From assembly GCF_014842915.1 (NCBI RefSeq), contig NZ_JACYXI010000018.1, positions 1 to 64,000 on the forward strand: a DNA stretch of 64,000 nt, read 5' to 3'. Under the pieces are notes generated by a model. It was not told the origin of the DNA. It saw only the letters and a list, made by a program, of their open reading frames with translations, and ran no database searches. The DNA is from Roseibium litorale. GTDB lineage: Bacteria; Pseudomonadota; Alphaproteobacteria; Rhizobiales; Stappiaceae. Position 1 is the first letter of the stretch; each line of letters opens with the position of its first letter. Of this stretch, positions 8,667 to 21,017 are shown in pieces. The translations under genes and the position numbers were made by a program.

Positions 8667-9329
8667 ATGGCTTATGCCGCCTATGTGTTTGACGCCTATG
8701 GCACCTTGTTCGATGTGCATGCGGCGGTGCGCAAACACGCGGAGAAAATGGGCCCGGATGCACAGACCTTCTCCTTCGTCTGGCGGCAGAAGCAGCTGGA
8801 ATATTCCTGGGTCCGCGCGCTTATGGGCCGCTATCAGGACTTCTGGGAGCTGACGGAGCAGGCGCTGGACACTGCTTTCGCGCTCTACCCTTCCGCCGAC
8901 AAAAGCCTGCGCCAGGACCTGCTCAATGCCTATTGGTCGCTGGATTGCTATCCGGAAGTGCCGGAGGTTCTGACCCGCCTGAAACAGGAAGGGGCACGGC
9001 TGGCCATCCTCTCCAACGGCTCTCCCGCCATGCTGGAAGCGGCCGCAAAGGCGGCGGCGATTACCGAGCTGCTGGACGAAATCTTCTCGGTCCATGAGCT
9101 CAGAACCTACAAGACCGCGCCGGAAGTCTATGACATGGTCACGACCCATTTCCGGATCTATCCGGAAGCCGTGTCGTTCCAATCCTCGAACCGCTGGGAT
9201 ATCGCAGGCGCCACCGCCTTCGGCTTCCGCACCGTCTGGATGAACCGGACCAGCCAGCCGGACGAATATCCGGACCTGGCACCCAGCGCGGTCCTGAACG
9301 ACCTGAATGGCTTGCAGGCGCTGGGGTGA
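8667..9329 (+). CDS. L-2-haloacid dehalogenase, type II (HAD superfamily)
   Basis: 220 residues. FDAYGTLFD carries the nucleophilic Asp9; LSNGSP (motif II), the Lys region around LRTYKTAPEVY, and SSNRWDIAGA (the Ser, Asn and Asp positions of motif III) match L-2-haloacid dehalogenases closely. It hydrolyses L-2-haloalkanoic acids to D-2-hydroxy acids with inversion, cytoplasmic. GGAG lies about 8 bases before the ATG. The coding sequence ends just before an abrupt switch to AT-rich DNA at about 9337. Confidence 0.92.
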   Translation: MAYAAYVFDAYGTLFDVHAAVRKHAEKMGPDAQTFSFVWRQKQLEYSWVRALMGRYQDFWELTEQALDTAFALYPSADKSLRQDLLNAYWSLDCYPEVPEVLTRLKQEGARLAILSNGSPAMLEAAAKAAAITELLDEIFSVHELRTYKTAPEVYDMVTTHFRIYPEAVSFQSSNRWDIAGATAFGFRTVWMNRTSQPDEYPDLAPSAVLNDLNGLQALG

Positions 9330-9418
9330 TACCAGGGAGCATAAATAACAAAATTTAATTTATTTACTTTTATTAATAGAAGTTCGCAACGACACCGCCC
9401 CCCCTAGAGGTCATAACT

Positions 9419-11089
9419 ATGATTTCGTCAATTCTATTTAAGTTCGGTTCATCAATTAATCAGCCAAAACTGAAAATTCAGATGCGACCCTCTATTACAA
9501 TATTTGTTGGCCCGAACAACTCCGGGAAAAGTCAATCTTTAAGAGAAATAAACGATATATTTAAAAACGGAAGCAATCCGGCCGGGAAAGTAATATCAGA
9601 AATCGAATTCCAAAGCTACACTAAAGAGTTCTCACAAAACATACTAACCTCCCACCTAGTTCCAGCTAAACCCGGAGAAGGCCTAAATCACGACCAAGCA
9701 TTCGTTCAATTCGACAGTAATAGAATCATTGTTAACAAGAATATATTTACAGCCTCCTTGATTAATCCGAACAATATCGAGCAGAATTTCAGGCACCACT
9801 TTGTCAACTTTTACGCCAAGCACTATATATTATCTCTTGACGGCCCTTCGAGAATAAACCTCTTGAATAGCCAGGAACGAGGAGACTTAAAGAACCCATC
9901 CGGAATTTTCTCAAGATTACTAGTCTCAGATGAGAGACGAGAGACGCTTCGTAAACTCGTTTTCGAAGCTACTGGACTCTATTTCTGCTTAGATATCTCA
10001 GAAGGAAGCAAAATAAGCGTGAGATTCGGAGAGGAAAGACCTCCAAATGAACGTTCTTTAGAAGATAAAACTCTTGATTATATGCGAACAGCTTTCGGCG
10101 CAAACGCTGTCAGCGATGGCATAAAAGCTTTCACAGGAATACTTACTCAATTACATGTGGGACAACCAAAGGTTATCACAATTGATGAACCAGAAGCCTT
10201 TTTACACCCGAACCTTGCCTTCAAACTTGGAAAGGAACTCGCAAAAGGTGCAATAGAGGAGAGAAAACACATTTTCGTATCGACACATAGCGCACAGTTC
10301 TTAATGGGAGCCTTCTCATCTGGAGCAGAAGTAAACATCATTCGTTTAACGCACCAAAACGGCATAGGAACAGCTAGACTTCTCTCCGGAAGTCAACTTA
10401 TAAGTCTTATGAATGATCCATTACTTAGATCCGTCGGAGTAATGGAGGGGTTATTCTATGATTCTGTTATCGTAGGCGAGGCAAACGCGGATCGGGCATT
10501 TTATCAGGAAGTCAATGAAAGGCTGCTGGCGATTGGGGATGAGCGCGGTGCTCCTCGCACTTTGTTTCTAAATGCGGATAATAAACAGACAATTCCAAAA
10601 ATCTTAGAACCGCTTCGAAAATTAGGCATTCCTGCTGCTGGTATAGTTGACATAGATATCGTCAAAGAAGGCGGAAAAGTCTGGGCTGCACAATTGACTG
10701 CTTCTAATATTCCTAAGCTTGAACACCAAAGCTATGCGGACAGACGGAAAAACGTTCTTGTAGCGCTGGAAGCTACGGGTAAAGATTTCAAGATGGACGG
10801 TGGAATTGATTTACTTTCGAGCGAACAGCGTGAAATAACTGAGAATCTCATTAACGATTTGGCCAGCTATGGATTGTTCGTGGTACCTCACGGCGAAGTT
10901 GAGCATTGGCTATCGGACCTCAATGTTGATCGCAGCAAGAACAGCTGGCTTCGTTCAATCTTCGAAAAGATGGGAAGCGATCCATCATCCGACGGATATA
11001 TTCAACCAACCGAAGGTGACGTTTGGGATTTCATTGGAAAGGTATCAGCGTGGATGAAAGACAGCAAACGCAAAGGTATTCCAGCATAG
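9419..11089 (+). CDS. Solitary AAA/OLD-like ATPase with TOPRIM-like C-terminus
   Basis: 556 residues in a distinctly AT-rich block. The ATPase part has Walker A GPNNSGKS (31-38), Walker B and signature region ITIDEPEAFLHP (about 252-263) and an H-loop STHSAQF (about 288), the layout of SMC/RecF-like AAA_21 domains. The C-terminal half has VIVGEANADRAFY (about 350) and GIVDIDIVKEGG (about 408), which fit the Glu and DxD elements of a TOPRIM nuclease fold, as in OLD nucleases. OLD-type proteins act on DNA and many are phage-defence factors; a defence role here is inference. It has no partner gene: HAD lies upstream on the same strand, mutB convergently downstream. GC content and codon use differ from both neighbours, indicating transfer. 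Confidence 0.8.
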   Translation: MISSILFKFGSSINQPKLKIQMRPSITIFVGPNNSGKSQSLREINDIFKNGSNPAGKVISEIEFQSYTKEFSQNILTSHLVPAKPGEGLNHDQAFVQFDSNRIIVNKNIFTASLINPNNIEQNFRHHFVNFYAKHYILSLDGPSRINLLNSQERGDLKNPSGIFSRLLVSDERRETLRKLVFEATGLYFCLDISEGSKISVRFGEERPPNERSLEDKTLDYMRTAFGANAVSDGIKAFTGILTQLHVGQPKVITIDEPEAFLHPNLAFKLGKELAKGAIEERKHIFVSTHSAQFLMGAFSSGAEVNIIRLTHQNGIGTARLLSGSQLISLMNDPLLRSVGVMEGLFYDSVIVGEANADRAFYQEVNERLLAIGDERGAPRTLFLNADNKQTIPKILEPLRKLGIPAAGIVDIDIVKEGGKVWAAQLTASNIPKLEHQSYADRRKNVLVALEATGKDFKMDGGIDLLSSEQREITENLINDLASYGLFVVPHGEVEHWLSDLNVDRSKNSWLRSIFEKMGSDPSSDGYIQPTEGDVWDFIGKVSAWMKDSKRKGIPA

Positions 11090-11179
11090 CCTTCCTCAGA
11101 TTTGGTGAGTGCACAATTGTCACGGTTGCAGCGACCACCGAAATTATTGAAGATTTTTCCATACTGAGTGCCACATTGT

Positions 11180-13341
<2,162 letters not shown>

Positions 13342-13345
<4 letters not shown>

Positions 13346-15321
13346 TCCGATGCCTCCTGACCTGCGCCAACCCCAAGCCGGGCCTGCGCCTCGCTCAACA
13401 GCTCCAGAAGATTGCACCCCGCATAGATCATCGTGTCAATGCCTGCGGCGGTCAGCGCCGCCTCCTGCTCCTTTGGCTTGCCTGCGAGATAAAGATACTG
13501 CGCACCAGCCTCTTTGAGCCGCCGTGCGGCCTCTTCGGCCTGTTCCACATAGATTGTGTCAGAAGACACAAGGCAGGCAACCGTGCAGCCGGAGGCCTTG
13601 AAAGCGTCCACAAGCTCATCCAGCCCCGTGACCTGCGCGCCGCCTGCACTGCCGATCCCGCCTGCGGCGAAGGCATTGGCGGTCCAGGTTGCGCGCGCGG
13701 TGAATTGCGACAAGGGTCCGAGGCAAGCCAGGAAGACCGCTGGTACGCACGAGGCCTCGGCCCGGTCCCGCAGAATCTCGAAAGGCTCAGATACCCGCTC
13801 CGGCCTGGGCAGCGGCGTTTTCAGCTCAACCATGTCCCGCCAGCGGCGCGACAGGACGATGTCGGCAATCGATGCGCCCGCCTCGAGGCGATCGGAAATC
13901 GCGCTCATCAATTCGCCCGCATTCCCCGGCTCCGGCAGTTCCGATACTCCGGTTCCGGTGCTGACCGTATCGGCAGCCCCATCCAGAACGCGCAAGGATC
14001 GTTCAGACAGGTTCGGGAAGGCGCTCACACCGGTGATCTCCTGCCGGCGGGTGGCAACACGGGCTTTGCGTGCCTTGCAGCTCTCAAGCAGCCGCGCCTG
14101 CACCTTGCCCTGAACCAGGCTTTCAACGATACCGCCTTCCGATTCGATCTCCTGGAACAGATCCCAGGCTGCGGCCACCATGGCATCTGTACGTGCCTCA
14201 ACCGCGCCGGACCCGGCAGCTGGATCGGCAACCTTGTGCAGATTGCACTCTTCCAGAAGAATGGTCTGGGTGTTGCGGGCCACCCGCCGGGCAAAGGCAT
14301 CAGGCAATCCGTGGGCGATGCTGAAGGGCAGAACCGAGATGCTGTCCGCACCGCCGACGCCAGCGGCAAAACACGCCACCGTCGAGCGGAGCATGTTCAC
14401 ATGCGCGTCCGGCTTCGTCATCATCCGCCAGGACGTTTCCATATGAAGATGCGCACAGCTGACGGGCATGCCGGACTGGGAGAGAACCGAAGCCCAAAGG
14501 CGGCGCAAGGCACGGGCCTTCGCGATGGTGCCAACCTGATCCGCATCTGCTGAAAGCGCAAAACTGATGAAGCCAGGCAGATCCTCTAGGCTGAAGCCGC
14601 CCGTTTCCACATCGCGCAGGTACTGAACACCGCAGGACAGGGCAAAAGCCAGTTCCTGAACGGGCGTTGCCCCCCGGTCATGCCACAGGCGGCCATCGGC
14701 ACACAAGATCGGACCGCTGACGCCCTTGCCCCGGACAAAGGCGGCCAGGTCAACGATCCGGCGCGCAAGATAAGGCACGGAATTGCGCAAGAGAGCCGTG
14801 TGCCCGAGCTTGGTTATATAGTCACTGCAGGAGACGATATTGAGCGAGGCCGGATCGATGCCACGCCGTTCGGCAAGGACGAGCAGCATCGCCAGAACGG
14901 ACGAGCTTTCGTAGCCGCCATCGATGCGGATCTGCAGCAGATCCAGCAGAACACCATCCAGAAGACGGGAAAAGCCGGCAACATCCTCGCCGGTGACCCC
15001 ATAACCACGGGAATAGGCGGAACTGTCCATCACCAGATCAAAACCATCGGCACCGCCCTCCAGCTCCTCCAGCAGAAGTGCGTTTGCCATTTCAAGATCC
15101 GGGTGATCGACGCGGCACAACACCCGCCAGGGTGCTCCTGGCGCGCGGGCCGTGCGGGGGACGGCTTCCCTGCGGCGCTCATAAAGAGGAGCGATTGGCA
15201 GCCCATCCTCGGTCTTGCCCGTCAACCGGTCCCGCGGCGCGCCCTTGAGGGCCTTGTCCACACCAGCCAGCCAGGCATCCTGCGTGCCGGACAAAAAGCT
15301 CTGAGGAATGTTCAGCGTCAT
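13342..15321 (-). CDS. mutA: Methylmalonyl-CoA mutase, small subunit
   Basis: 659 residues, homologous to the large subunit but without the catalytic B12 motif: the C-terminal domain ([20 protein letters not shown]) lacks DxHxxG. It forms the heterodimer with MutB. GGGAGA sits upstream of the ATG. The two genes form an operon transcribed away from the LuxR-type gene; the GTPase chaperone MeaB is encoded about 19 kb away at 32948-33946. Divergence from other MutA sequences is normal for this subunit. Confidence 0.95.
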
Positions 15322-15858
15322 GACAATCTCCCGTTGCCAGTCTTTTTAGTCCGCATGGGCGAAACAAGGCAACTCAGCAGAACGGCTGAGACGCAAAAGC
15401 TCCGCAAGCCGCACATCTGGGACAGTAACCTGCGGTAGGCATTAAAACCTATTCACTTGCACGTACCGCCTCCGGCTACCCCCGCATTTTTTGACCATGA
15501 GACGGCTACGGAAGCATTTGGACAACAAACTGGCGCCAATCGACAAAAAATGCCGATCTATTCAATAGATAAATCCAGATTTCTATTGTAACTTATACAG
15601 GCTGCCGTTTGGGAACCAACCCTCTCGGAAAGATTGCCATTTTCGTCGGCAAGATGAAGAGAGAACAACCGTAAGGGCCGGAAACAAGACCATAAGACGC
15701 ATTCGCTAGGGAGTGCAGTTCTTGGGCAGTGCCGCCCCCAAAACCAGACTGGCAGACCACCTGACCCATACGAGCGGAAAACCGCCGCAGGTGACAGTCA
15801 AATAAGCAAGGCAGACCGCACGAAGAGGCGGGCCTTCATAAATAATGGATGTGCACAA
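15322..15858. other. Divergent intergenic region, mutAB and luxR-type gene
   Basis: 537 bases with no plausible gene. The middle (about 15535-15605) is AT-rich and holds a 15-base perfect inverted repeat ATCTATT-C-AATAGAT at 15556-15570, a candidate operator. No cobalamin-riboswitch landmarks were seen. Confidence 0.5.
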
Positions 15859-16560
15859 ATGTATGACCAAAATGAACTGAAGAATAAGCTGAGAGCTGTG
15901 TCCGAGGCTGGCGCGGCTCACCATGTGCTGGATATTCTTGAATCCAACCTCCGGCGCATGGGGGCGACACATATTCTGGTCACCGGGCTGCCAATGCCCA
16001 ACCGCCCCATTGATACCCTCGTGCAGCGTTTCCGCTGGCCGGATCTGCGCAATGACGGTATTGAATCGACCTCCCTCTCCGCCAACGATAGCGCCCTGAT
16101 GCTGGGTCTTGCTTCCAGCCGCGCGAAGATCTGGACCATTTCCGAAGGCGATACCGAGCATTCGGAGCTTCTGGCAGCGGCCAGTGCAGGCAACCAGATG
16201 ATCATTGTGCCTGTAACGGAACTGCACCCTTTCCAGGCATTCGTCTTTGCAAGCGGCCCGGCCATCCAGGCCAACAAGTGGGATCTCGCGGCGCTGGAAG
16301 TTCTGTCCGCCGCCGTGTTCTCCCGCCTCAGGGATCTGGGCGCGATTTCCGGCCAGCGCCCGGGAGGTCTCTCCACCCGTGAGCGCCGTGTTCTGGAACT
16401 GACAGCCTTCGGCAAGACCGCCGGTGAAATCGCGGATGTGCTGGACATCTCCCAGAGAACCGTCCACGCTCACCTGCAGAACGCCAGCGTGAAGCTGAAC
16501 GCTTCCAACAAGACCCATACGGTCGTGGAAGCCCTGCGCTACGGCCAGATCAGGGTCTGA
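15859..16560 (+). CDS. LuxR-family transcriptional regulator
   Basis: 233 residues. The C-terminal part is a GerE/LuxR helix-turn-helix: LSTRERRVLELTAFGKTAGE, then IADVLDISQRTVHAHLQNAS. The N-terminal 160 residues have the size and pattern of an autoinducer-binding-like domain, but the usual ligand-contacting Trp/Tyr/Asp cluster is not clearly present, so it may be a solo or ligand-free regulator such as those of the VjbR/SinR/ExpR type in rhizobia. No luxI-type synthase gene is in the window. It faces mutAB across a large intergenic region that contains a palindrome, so regulation of either unit is possible. Confidence 0.85.
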   Translation: MYDQNELKNKLRAVSEAGAAHHVLDILESNLRRMGATHILVTGLPMPNRPIDTLVQRFRWPDLRNDGIESTSLSANDSALMLGLASSRAKIWTISEGDTEHSELLAAASAGNQMIIVPVTELHPFQAFVFASGPAIQANKWDLAALEVLSAAVFSRLRDLGAISGQRPGGLSTRERRVLELTAFGKTAGEIADVLDISQRTVHAHLQNASVKLNASNKTHTVVEALRYGQIRV

Positions 16561-16599
16561 TTCCTGGTCTCAAGACAAGCTTCTGCAAACGCACCTTTT

Positions 16600-16639
16600 G
16601 ACCCCAGTCCGTCCAAACGGGCTGGGGTCATTCATTTTT
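16600..16639 (+). terminator. Intrinsic terminator of the LuxR-type gene
   Basis: GACCCCAG (16600-16607) pairs with CTGGGGTC (16622-16629), followed by a T-rich tail. Confidence 0.75.
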
Positions 16640-16756
16640 CCGCCAATGTTTCTGGAACCGGCCTTGCCCTATCAACGGGCAGCCGCTCCGCTCTCTGGCT
16701 TCATCGCTTTGGCAGGAGAAGGCAGAGCTGTGAGCTTGAGGACAGTCCGGTCACTT

Positions 16757-16867
16757 TGTCGTCCCGCACTTGATGCGGGGTCCATGCCGTCTCGCCTCCC
16801 AAAAGCACGGCTTTTCCGTGGGGCAAGGTTGCGGCATGGGGGCCATGGTCAAGCCATGGCAGGACGG
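16757..16867. repeat. Intergenic palindromic repeat, family B
   Basis: Begins with an inverted repeat resembling GTCxTCCC...GGGGxCCATGCCGT and ends with GCCATGG-TCAAG-CCATGGC (16842-16860), a perfect 7-bp hairpin. Related copies lie at 55219-55332 and 61101-61214, with a shortened copy at 27165-27232. The rest of 16640-17014 holds no gene. Confidence 0.75.
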
Positions 16868-17014
16868 AGCAGGAGAGGATTGCGCGTGGAACGGCCGCCG
16901 CAACAGCAGCTTGTCCCGAGAGACGATCGAAGGGGCTATGCCGTTACCGGCAAACTGCTCCCGGCCTTCTCCCGAAGACCGGGATGTTTTCAAACTCCGG
17001 AACTGGCGTAAATC

Positions 17015-17422
17015 TCAGTAAGTCAGGACCGGGGGCAGTTCCTTGGCCTGTTCGACCCACTTCGCCACCTGGCTTTCACTCGGCACCTGACGCACCAGCT
17101 TCTTTGTCTCGTTCACTTCCGCCATTTTGGCCGCGAGGTTCTCGGCGTTGCGGTGCTTGAGTTCCTTCACGGTGTCGACACCGGCGGCCTCAAGAAGCTC
17201 GGAATATTCCTCACCGACGCCCTTGATCCGCATCAGGTCTGCCATGTTGGCCCACTTGAGGATGCGCGAGTCGTCGATACCGGTGGCTTCCGCCAGAGCC
17301 CTGCGGCCCTTGGGATCTTTCGCATGATCGAGGTAGTCGCCGGTCGTCTTGATGCCCTGCTCGCCCAGCTTGGCAGCATAGACAGGGCCGATACCTTCAA
17401 TATCAATGATCGGATAAGACAT
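17015..17422 (-). CDS. DUF4332 (helix-hairpin-helix-like) protein
   Basis: 135 residues. IIDIEGIGPVYAAKLGEQGI and MRIKGVGEEYSELLEAAGVD are two helix-hairpin-helix-like repeats, the pattern of DUF4332 proteins, which often resemble the DNA-binding tails of other proteins. No catalytic motif is visible. GAGGGAAC lies upstream of the ATG. The DUF2267-type gene ends 45 bases upstream on the same strand, so the two are probably co-transcribed. The function is unknown; non-specific DNA binding is an inference from the repeats. Confidence 0.85.
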   Translation of the reverse strand: MSYPIIDIEGIGPVYAAKLGEQGIKTTGDYLDHAKDPKGRRALAEATGIDDSRILKWANMADLMRIKGVGEEYSELLEAAGVDTVKELKHRNAENLAAKMAEVNETKKLVRQVPSESQVAKWVEQAKELPPVLTY

Positions 17423-17467
17423 TGTTCCCTCACTTCCCTTTGGTCAACGAAGATCCATTTGGGGCAA

Positions 17468-17854
17468 TTACAGGATCTGACTCAATCCCGGGATGGAAGA
17501 AATGACTTCATCTACTGCCTCATCCCCTGCTTTTTCCTTGGCGAAACCAACAAGGGTCTTCACCACGGTCTGGATCTGTGTCATGTCGAGCCCGGCTGCC
17601 GACAACTCGTTCAGGGCATTCATCGCCCCCATGCCGGGAACCATGGCTCCCAGCCCCGCCAGCAGGCCGCCCTTCGATTTGCTGCCGCGCGCGGCGACAA
17701 GTTCCGCGGCCCCCGGAAGCACGTCGAACACCTGCTGCATACGGTCTGCCGGAGCTTCCTTGTTGAGGAAGGACAAAATGATCGTGACCGCTTCGCGGAT
17801 GGTGTCTTCATCGAGCCCGGTCTTGGACATGATTGCGGCAATAAGGGTTTCCAT
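17468..17854 (-). CDS. DUF2267-like small protein
   Basis: 128 residues. The N-terminal half (IMSKTGLDEDTIREAVTIIL, SFLNKEAPADRMQQVFDVLP) resembles the helical DUF2267 repeat; the middle is glycine and methionine rich (GLLAGLGAMVPGMGAMNALN), and the end is helical again. Soluble, no signal peptide. It leads a probable two-gene unit with the DUF4332 gene and is divergent from the HerA-like gene. Function unknown. Confidence 0.75.
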   Translation of the reverse strand: METLIAAIMSKTGLDEDTIREAVTIILSFLNKEAPADRMQQVFDVLPGAAELVAARGSKSKGGLLAGLGAMVPGMGAMNALNELSAAGLDMTQIQTVVKTLVGFAKEKAGDEAVDEVISSIPGLSQIL

Positions 17855-18000
17855 AAACGGCTCCCGGCTGTTTTGACAAAGCCGGACACGCGGAAAAACA
17901 TGGCCTGCCCGGCAAGTCTACGGCTATACACGCAGAAGGGACCCGGCGTCGACTGTGAGACGCGACGTTGACCGGGGTGAACGCACAGGCAATTCGTCGA

Positions 18001-19590
18001 ATGACGCTAGGGGATTTGGGGGACGACGTGACGGCTTCGGACAGCATCTACATCGGTGGCAGCAACGGCAAGGACGAAATACTGGCCCTGAAACTGGCCA
18101 ACCGGCATGGATTGATCACCGGGGCGACCGGCACCGGCAAGACCGTCTCCCTGCAAATTCTGGCGGAAGGCTTTTCCGCCGCCGGAGTTCCCGTTTTCTG
18201 TGCCGACGTGAAAGGTGACCTTTCGGGCGTTGCCGCTGCGGGCACTCCCAAGGATTTTCTGGACAAGCGCGCCAAGACGATCGGCTTTTCCGACCGTTAC
18301 AGCTACGAAGCCTTTCCCGCTATCTTCTGGGACCTTTATGGCGAACAAGGCCACCCTGTCCGCACCACCGTATCCGAGGTCGGGCCCCTGCTTCTGTCCC
18401 GGCTGCTGGAGCTGAACGACACCCAGGAGGGTGTGTTGAACGTGCTCTTCGAGCTCGCGGATGACGAAGGCCTTCTGCTTCTCGATATGAAGGATCTGAG
18501 GGCGATGCTCGCCCATGTGGCCGACCGGGCCGAGGAACTGTCCCGTCATTACGGCAATGTCTCCAAGGCCTCTGTCGGCGCGATCCAGCGGCGGCTTCTG
18601 GTTCTGGAACGTCAGGGCGGTGACCTTTTGTTCGGCGAACCGGCGCTCGACATCCGCGATCTGATGCGCACGGCACCCGACGGCCGCGGCATGATCAGTG
18701 TTCTGGCCGCAGACAAGCTGATGCAATCCCCCCGCCTCTATGCGGTCTTCCTCCTGTGGCTGCTGTCGGAGCTGTTCGAGGAACTGCCGGAAATCGGCGA
18801 CCCAGAAAAGCCGAAGCTTGTGTTCTTCTTTGACGAAGCCCACCTCCTCTTCAATGATGCGCCAAAAGCCCTGATTGATAAGGTCGAGCAGGTCGTCCGG
18901 CTGATCCGCTCCAAGGGTGTCGGCGTGTATTTCGTTACCCAGAACCCATCGGACGTTCCCGAGACTGTCCTGTCCCAGCTCGGAAACCGGGTGCAGCATG
19001 CGCTGCGCGCCTTCACCCCGCGCGACCAGAAAGCCGTGCGGGCCGCCGCCGAGACCTTCCGCCCCAACCCGGAGCTCGATACGGAACGGGTCATCACGGA
19101 GCTTGGTGTCGGCGAAGCGCTTGTCTCCACGCTGGAAGGCAAGGGCGTTCCGTCCATCGTCCAGCATACTCTGGTCCGTCCGCCCTCCTCCCGGCTTGGC
19201 CCGGTAACAGAAGCCGAACGGCGGACCATGATCCAGACCAGCCCGATCTTCGGTCTTTATGACCGCACACGGGACCGGGAATCTGCCTATGAGCTGCTGA
19301 TGGAGCGCGCGCAGATCAAGCAGCGCCAGGAAGAGCGGCAGCGGGATGAGGAGGACCGGGTTGCGTCCAAGGAAGGCGCGCCGCGCCGGACCCGCTCCGG
19401 TTTCCAGATCCCCGACTTTGGCCGGGACGACCGGCCCCGTCCGGCAAGCACACGGCAGCGGGCGCAACGCAGCTCCAGCCGGGACAGCGTGCTGGAAGCA
19501 GGGCTCAAGTCGGCTGCCCGCAGTCTGGGATCATCGCTTGGGCGCGCCCTCGTGCGCGGTGTCCTCGGTTCCTTGAAGCGCGGGTTCTGA
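18001..19590 (+). CDS. HerA-like ATPase (DUF853 / YjgR family)
   Basis: About 529 residues. Walker A GATGTGKT (about 41-48), then [16 protein letters not shown], a Walker [13 protein letters not shown] and [20 protein letters not shown], all characteristic of the DUF853 branch of HerA/FtsK-like P-loop ATPases. The C-terminus is long, charged and basic. E. coli YjgR is the best-known relative and has no settled role. The start is uncertain: ATG 18001, GTG 18028 (preceded by GGGGGA) and TTG 17968 are all in frame. No nuclease partner such as NurA is adjacent, so a repair or defence module is not supported. Confidence 0.9.
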   Translation: MTLGDLGDDVTASDSIYIGGSNGKDEILALKLANRHGLITGATGTGKTVSLQILAEGFSAAGVPVFCADVKGDLSGVAAAGTPKDFLDKRAKTIGFSDRYSYEAFPAIFWDLYGEQGHPVRTTVSEVGPLLLSRLLELNDTQEGVLNVLFELADDEGLLLLDMKDLRAMLAHVADRAEELSRHYGNVSKASVGAIQRRLLVLERQGGDLLFGEPALDIRDLMRTAPDGRGMISVLAADKLMQSPRLYAVFLLWLLSELFEELPEIGDPEKPKLVFFFDEAHLLFNDAPKALIDKVEQVVRLIRSKGVGVYFVTQNPSDVPETVLSQLGNRVQHALRAFTPRDQKAVRAAAETFRPNPELDTERVITELGVGEALVSTLEGKGVPSIVQHTLVRPPSSRLGPVTEAERRTMIQTSPIFGLYDRTRDRESAYELLMERAQIKQRQEERQRDEEDRVASKEGAPRRTRSGFQIPDFGRDDRPRPASTRQRAQRSSSRDSVLEAGLKSAARSLGSSLGRALVRGVLGSLKRGF

Positions 19591-19752
19591 CCAGAATTGC
19601 CGGCAGGAATCAAGCTGGCCTGGCTGAGGAGCATCACCCCTCTTCAGCCAGGATCAGTGTTTAGCGCAAGAAAACTGGACACTTTCGGAAACATTTTCTA
19701 AAAACTGCTTTTAGAACCTGTGCCCGAATGAACGTTCATCTGCGTGAGACTC

Positions 19753-20886
19753 ATGTCCTTTTCTGTCCCACATGAGGAAATCGCGCTTCAAGACAGTTTC
19801 TTTGAGGCAGCTCTTTCGCCCGAGGCCTGGTCCAGAAGTCTCGAGCACCTTTCAGATTACGTCGGTGGCGGCGCCATCAATCTGATCCTGATCGAAAAAG
19901 CCGGAGCCCAGCCCCTCGACGTCCGCTATGGCCGGGTCGATGAGTTCGCCTATACCAGCTATATTGAAAACTATATCGCGGTTGATCCGCGCATTCCCCG
20001 GATCCTGACCTCCCCCGTCAACACCATGCTGATGGAGCATCAGGTTCTCACGGAAGACGAGCGCCGCTCCAGCGCCATCTACAATGAACTCATGTCCCGC
20101 AGCGGCATGCGCAACCAGGCCATTTCGCTGCTGTCTGCCGATGACATATACGCCGGCTTCGGCGTCGCCCCCCAAAATGACGCTGTGCCCTTCACCACGG
20201 ATCAGATCGGCCGCCTTTCACGCCAGCTGAACAGCCTGAAGCAGGCCGTGCGGTTCTACACTTCCAACCGGGGTCTTCAACTTCAACGCAAGTCCCTGGG
20301 AGATCTCTGGAGCAATTCCGGGAAGGCTGTTCTGCTTTTCGATGCCTTCGGGCAGGTGCTCTTCGCCAACTCCCTTGCCGAGACCTTTATCCGCTCAGGC
20401 CTTTTGAAGCAGCGCCACCGGCAGATCAGCTTCCCGGACCGGACCGCGCAGGCAAACTGGACGACCCTTCAGAACCAGACCAAGGAAGCCGGCGCCCCGC
20501 GCACCTTCGAATTTCTTGCGACAAACAGGATCTCACTGGAGCAGATCGGCGTGCGCGTCATCAGCGCTGAGCCTCTGCTTTCGAAGGTCGCTTCGGCCAG
20601 CACCCCGGCCCTGGTCATGGTTCTGACCGTGCTTTCCGGCGAGACGCCAATTAACCAGCAGGAAGTGGATCGCTTCTGCCAGCTTTTCGGCATCACGCAG
20701 GCGGAAAGCCGGGTGGTGGCAGCGGTCGCGAACGGCATCAGCCTGTCGGATCTGGCCGCGGAGCGGAAGGTTGCGACAGACACCCTGCGCAAACAGCTGA
20801 AAACCGCCATGGCCAAATGCGGCGTCCCCTCGCAAAAGGCGCTGATCTCCCGGCTGGAACGCTTCTGTTTCCTGAGCCAGATTTAG
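19753..20886 (+). CDS. LuxR-family regulator with PAS-like sensor region
   Basis: 377 residues. The final 65 residues form a LuxR/GerE-type DNA-binding domain (FGITQAESRVVAAVANGISL, then DLAAERKVATDTLRKQLKTA). Residues about 185-240 (NSGKAVLLFDAFGQVLFANS) read like a degenerate PAS fold, after a 170-residue N-terminal region with no family that I recognise. This LuxR subclass is common in alphaproteobacteria; ligands are unknown. The ATG at 19753 is chosen over an in-frame GTG nine bases upstream; neither has a strong ribosome site. It stands alone. Confidence 0.82.
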   Translation: MSFSVPHEEIALQDSFFEAALSPEAWSRSLEHLSDYVGGGAINLILIEKAGAQPLDVRYGRVDEFAYTSYIENYIAVDPRIPRILTSPVNTMLMEHQVLTEDERRSSAIYNELMSRSGMRNQAISLLSADDIYAGFGVAPQNDAVPFTTDQIGRLSRQLNSLKQAVRFYTSNRGLQLQRKSLGDLWSNSGKAVLLFDAFGQVLFANSLAETFIRSGLLKQRHRQISFPDRTAQANWTTLQNQTKEAGAPRTFEFLATNRISLEQIGVRVISAEPLLSKVASASTPALVMVLTVLSGETPINQQEVDRFCQLFGITQAESRVVAAVANGISLSDLAAERKVATDTLRKQLKTAMAKCGVPSQKALISRLERFCFLSQI

Positions 20887-21017
20887 CGGACCTCCCCCTT
20901 CTCCTGCCCCTCCCTATCCTTTCGCGGCGCTTTCCAGTCCGGCGGGCTGGATAATTCTGCTTGCAATCTTCCCGCCCCATAATAACTCTTATAATTAGAG
21001 TAACTATGGAGGCTGCC

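Noticed and set aside
15322-15858. Cobalamin riboswitch upstream of mutAB
   Set aside because: B12-dependent mutase genes can be near such elements, but the conserved B12-box strings are not visible here.
18001-19590. HerA-NurA type repair or defence module
   Set aside because: The HerA-like gene belongs to DUF853 and has no NurA or SIR2 gene beside it; the SIR2 gene in the window is 40 kb away.
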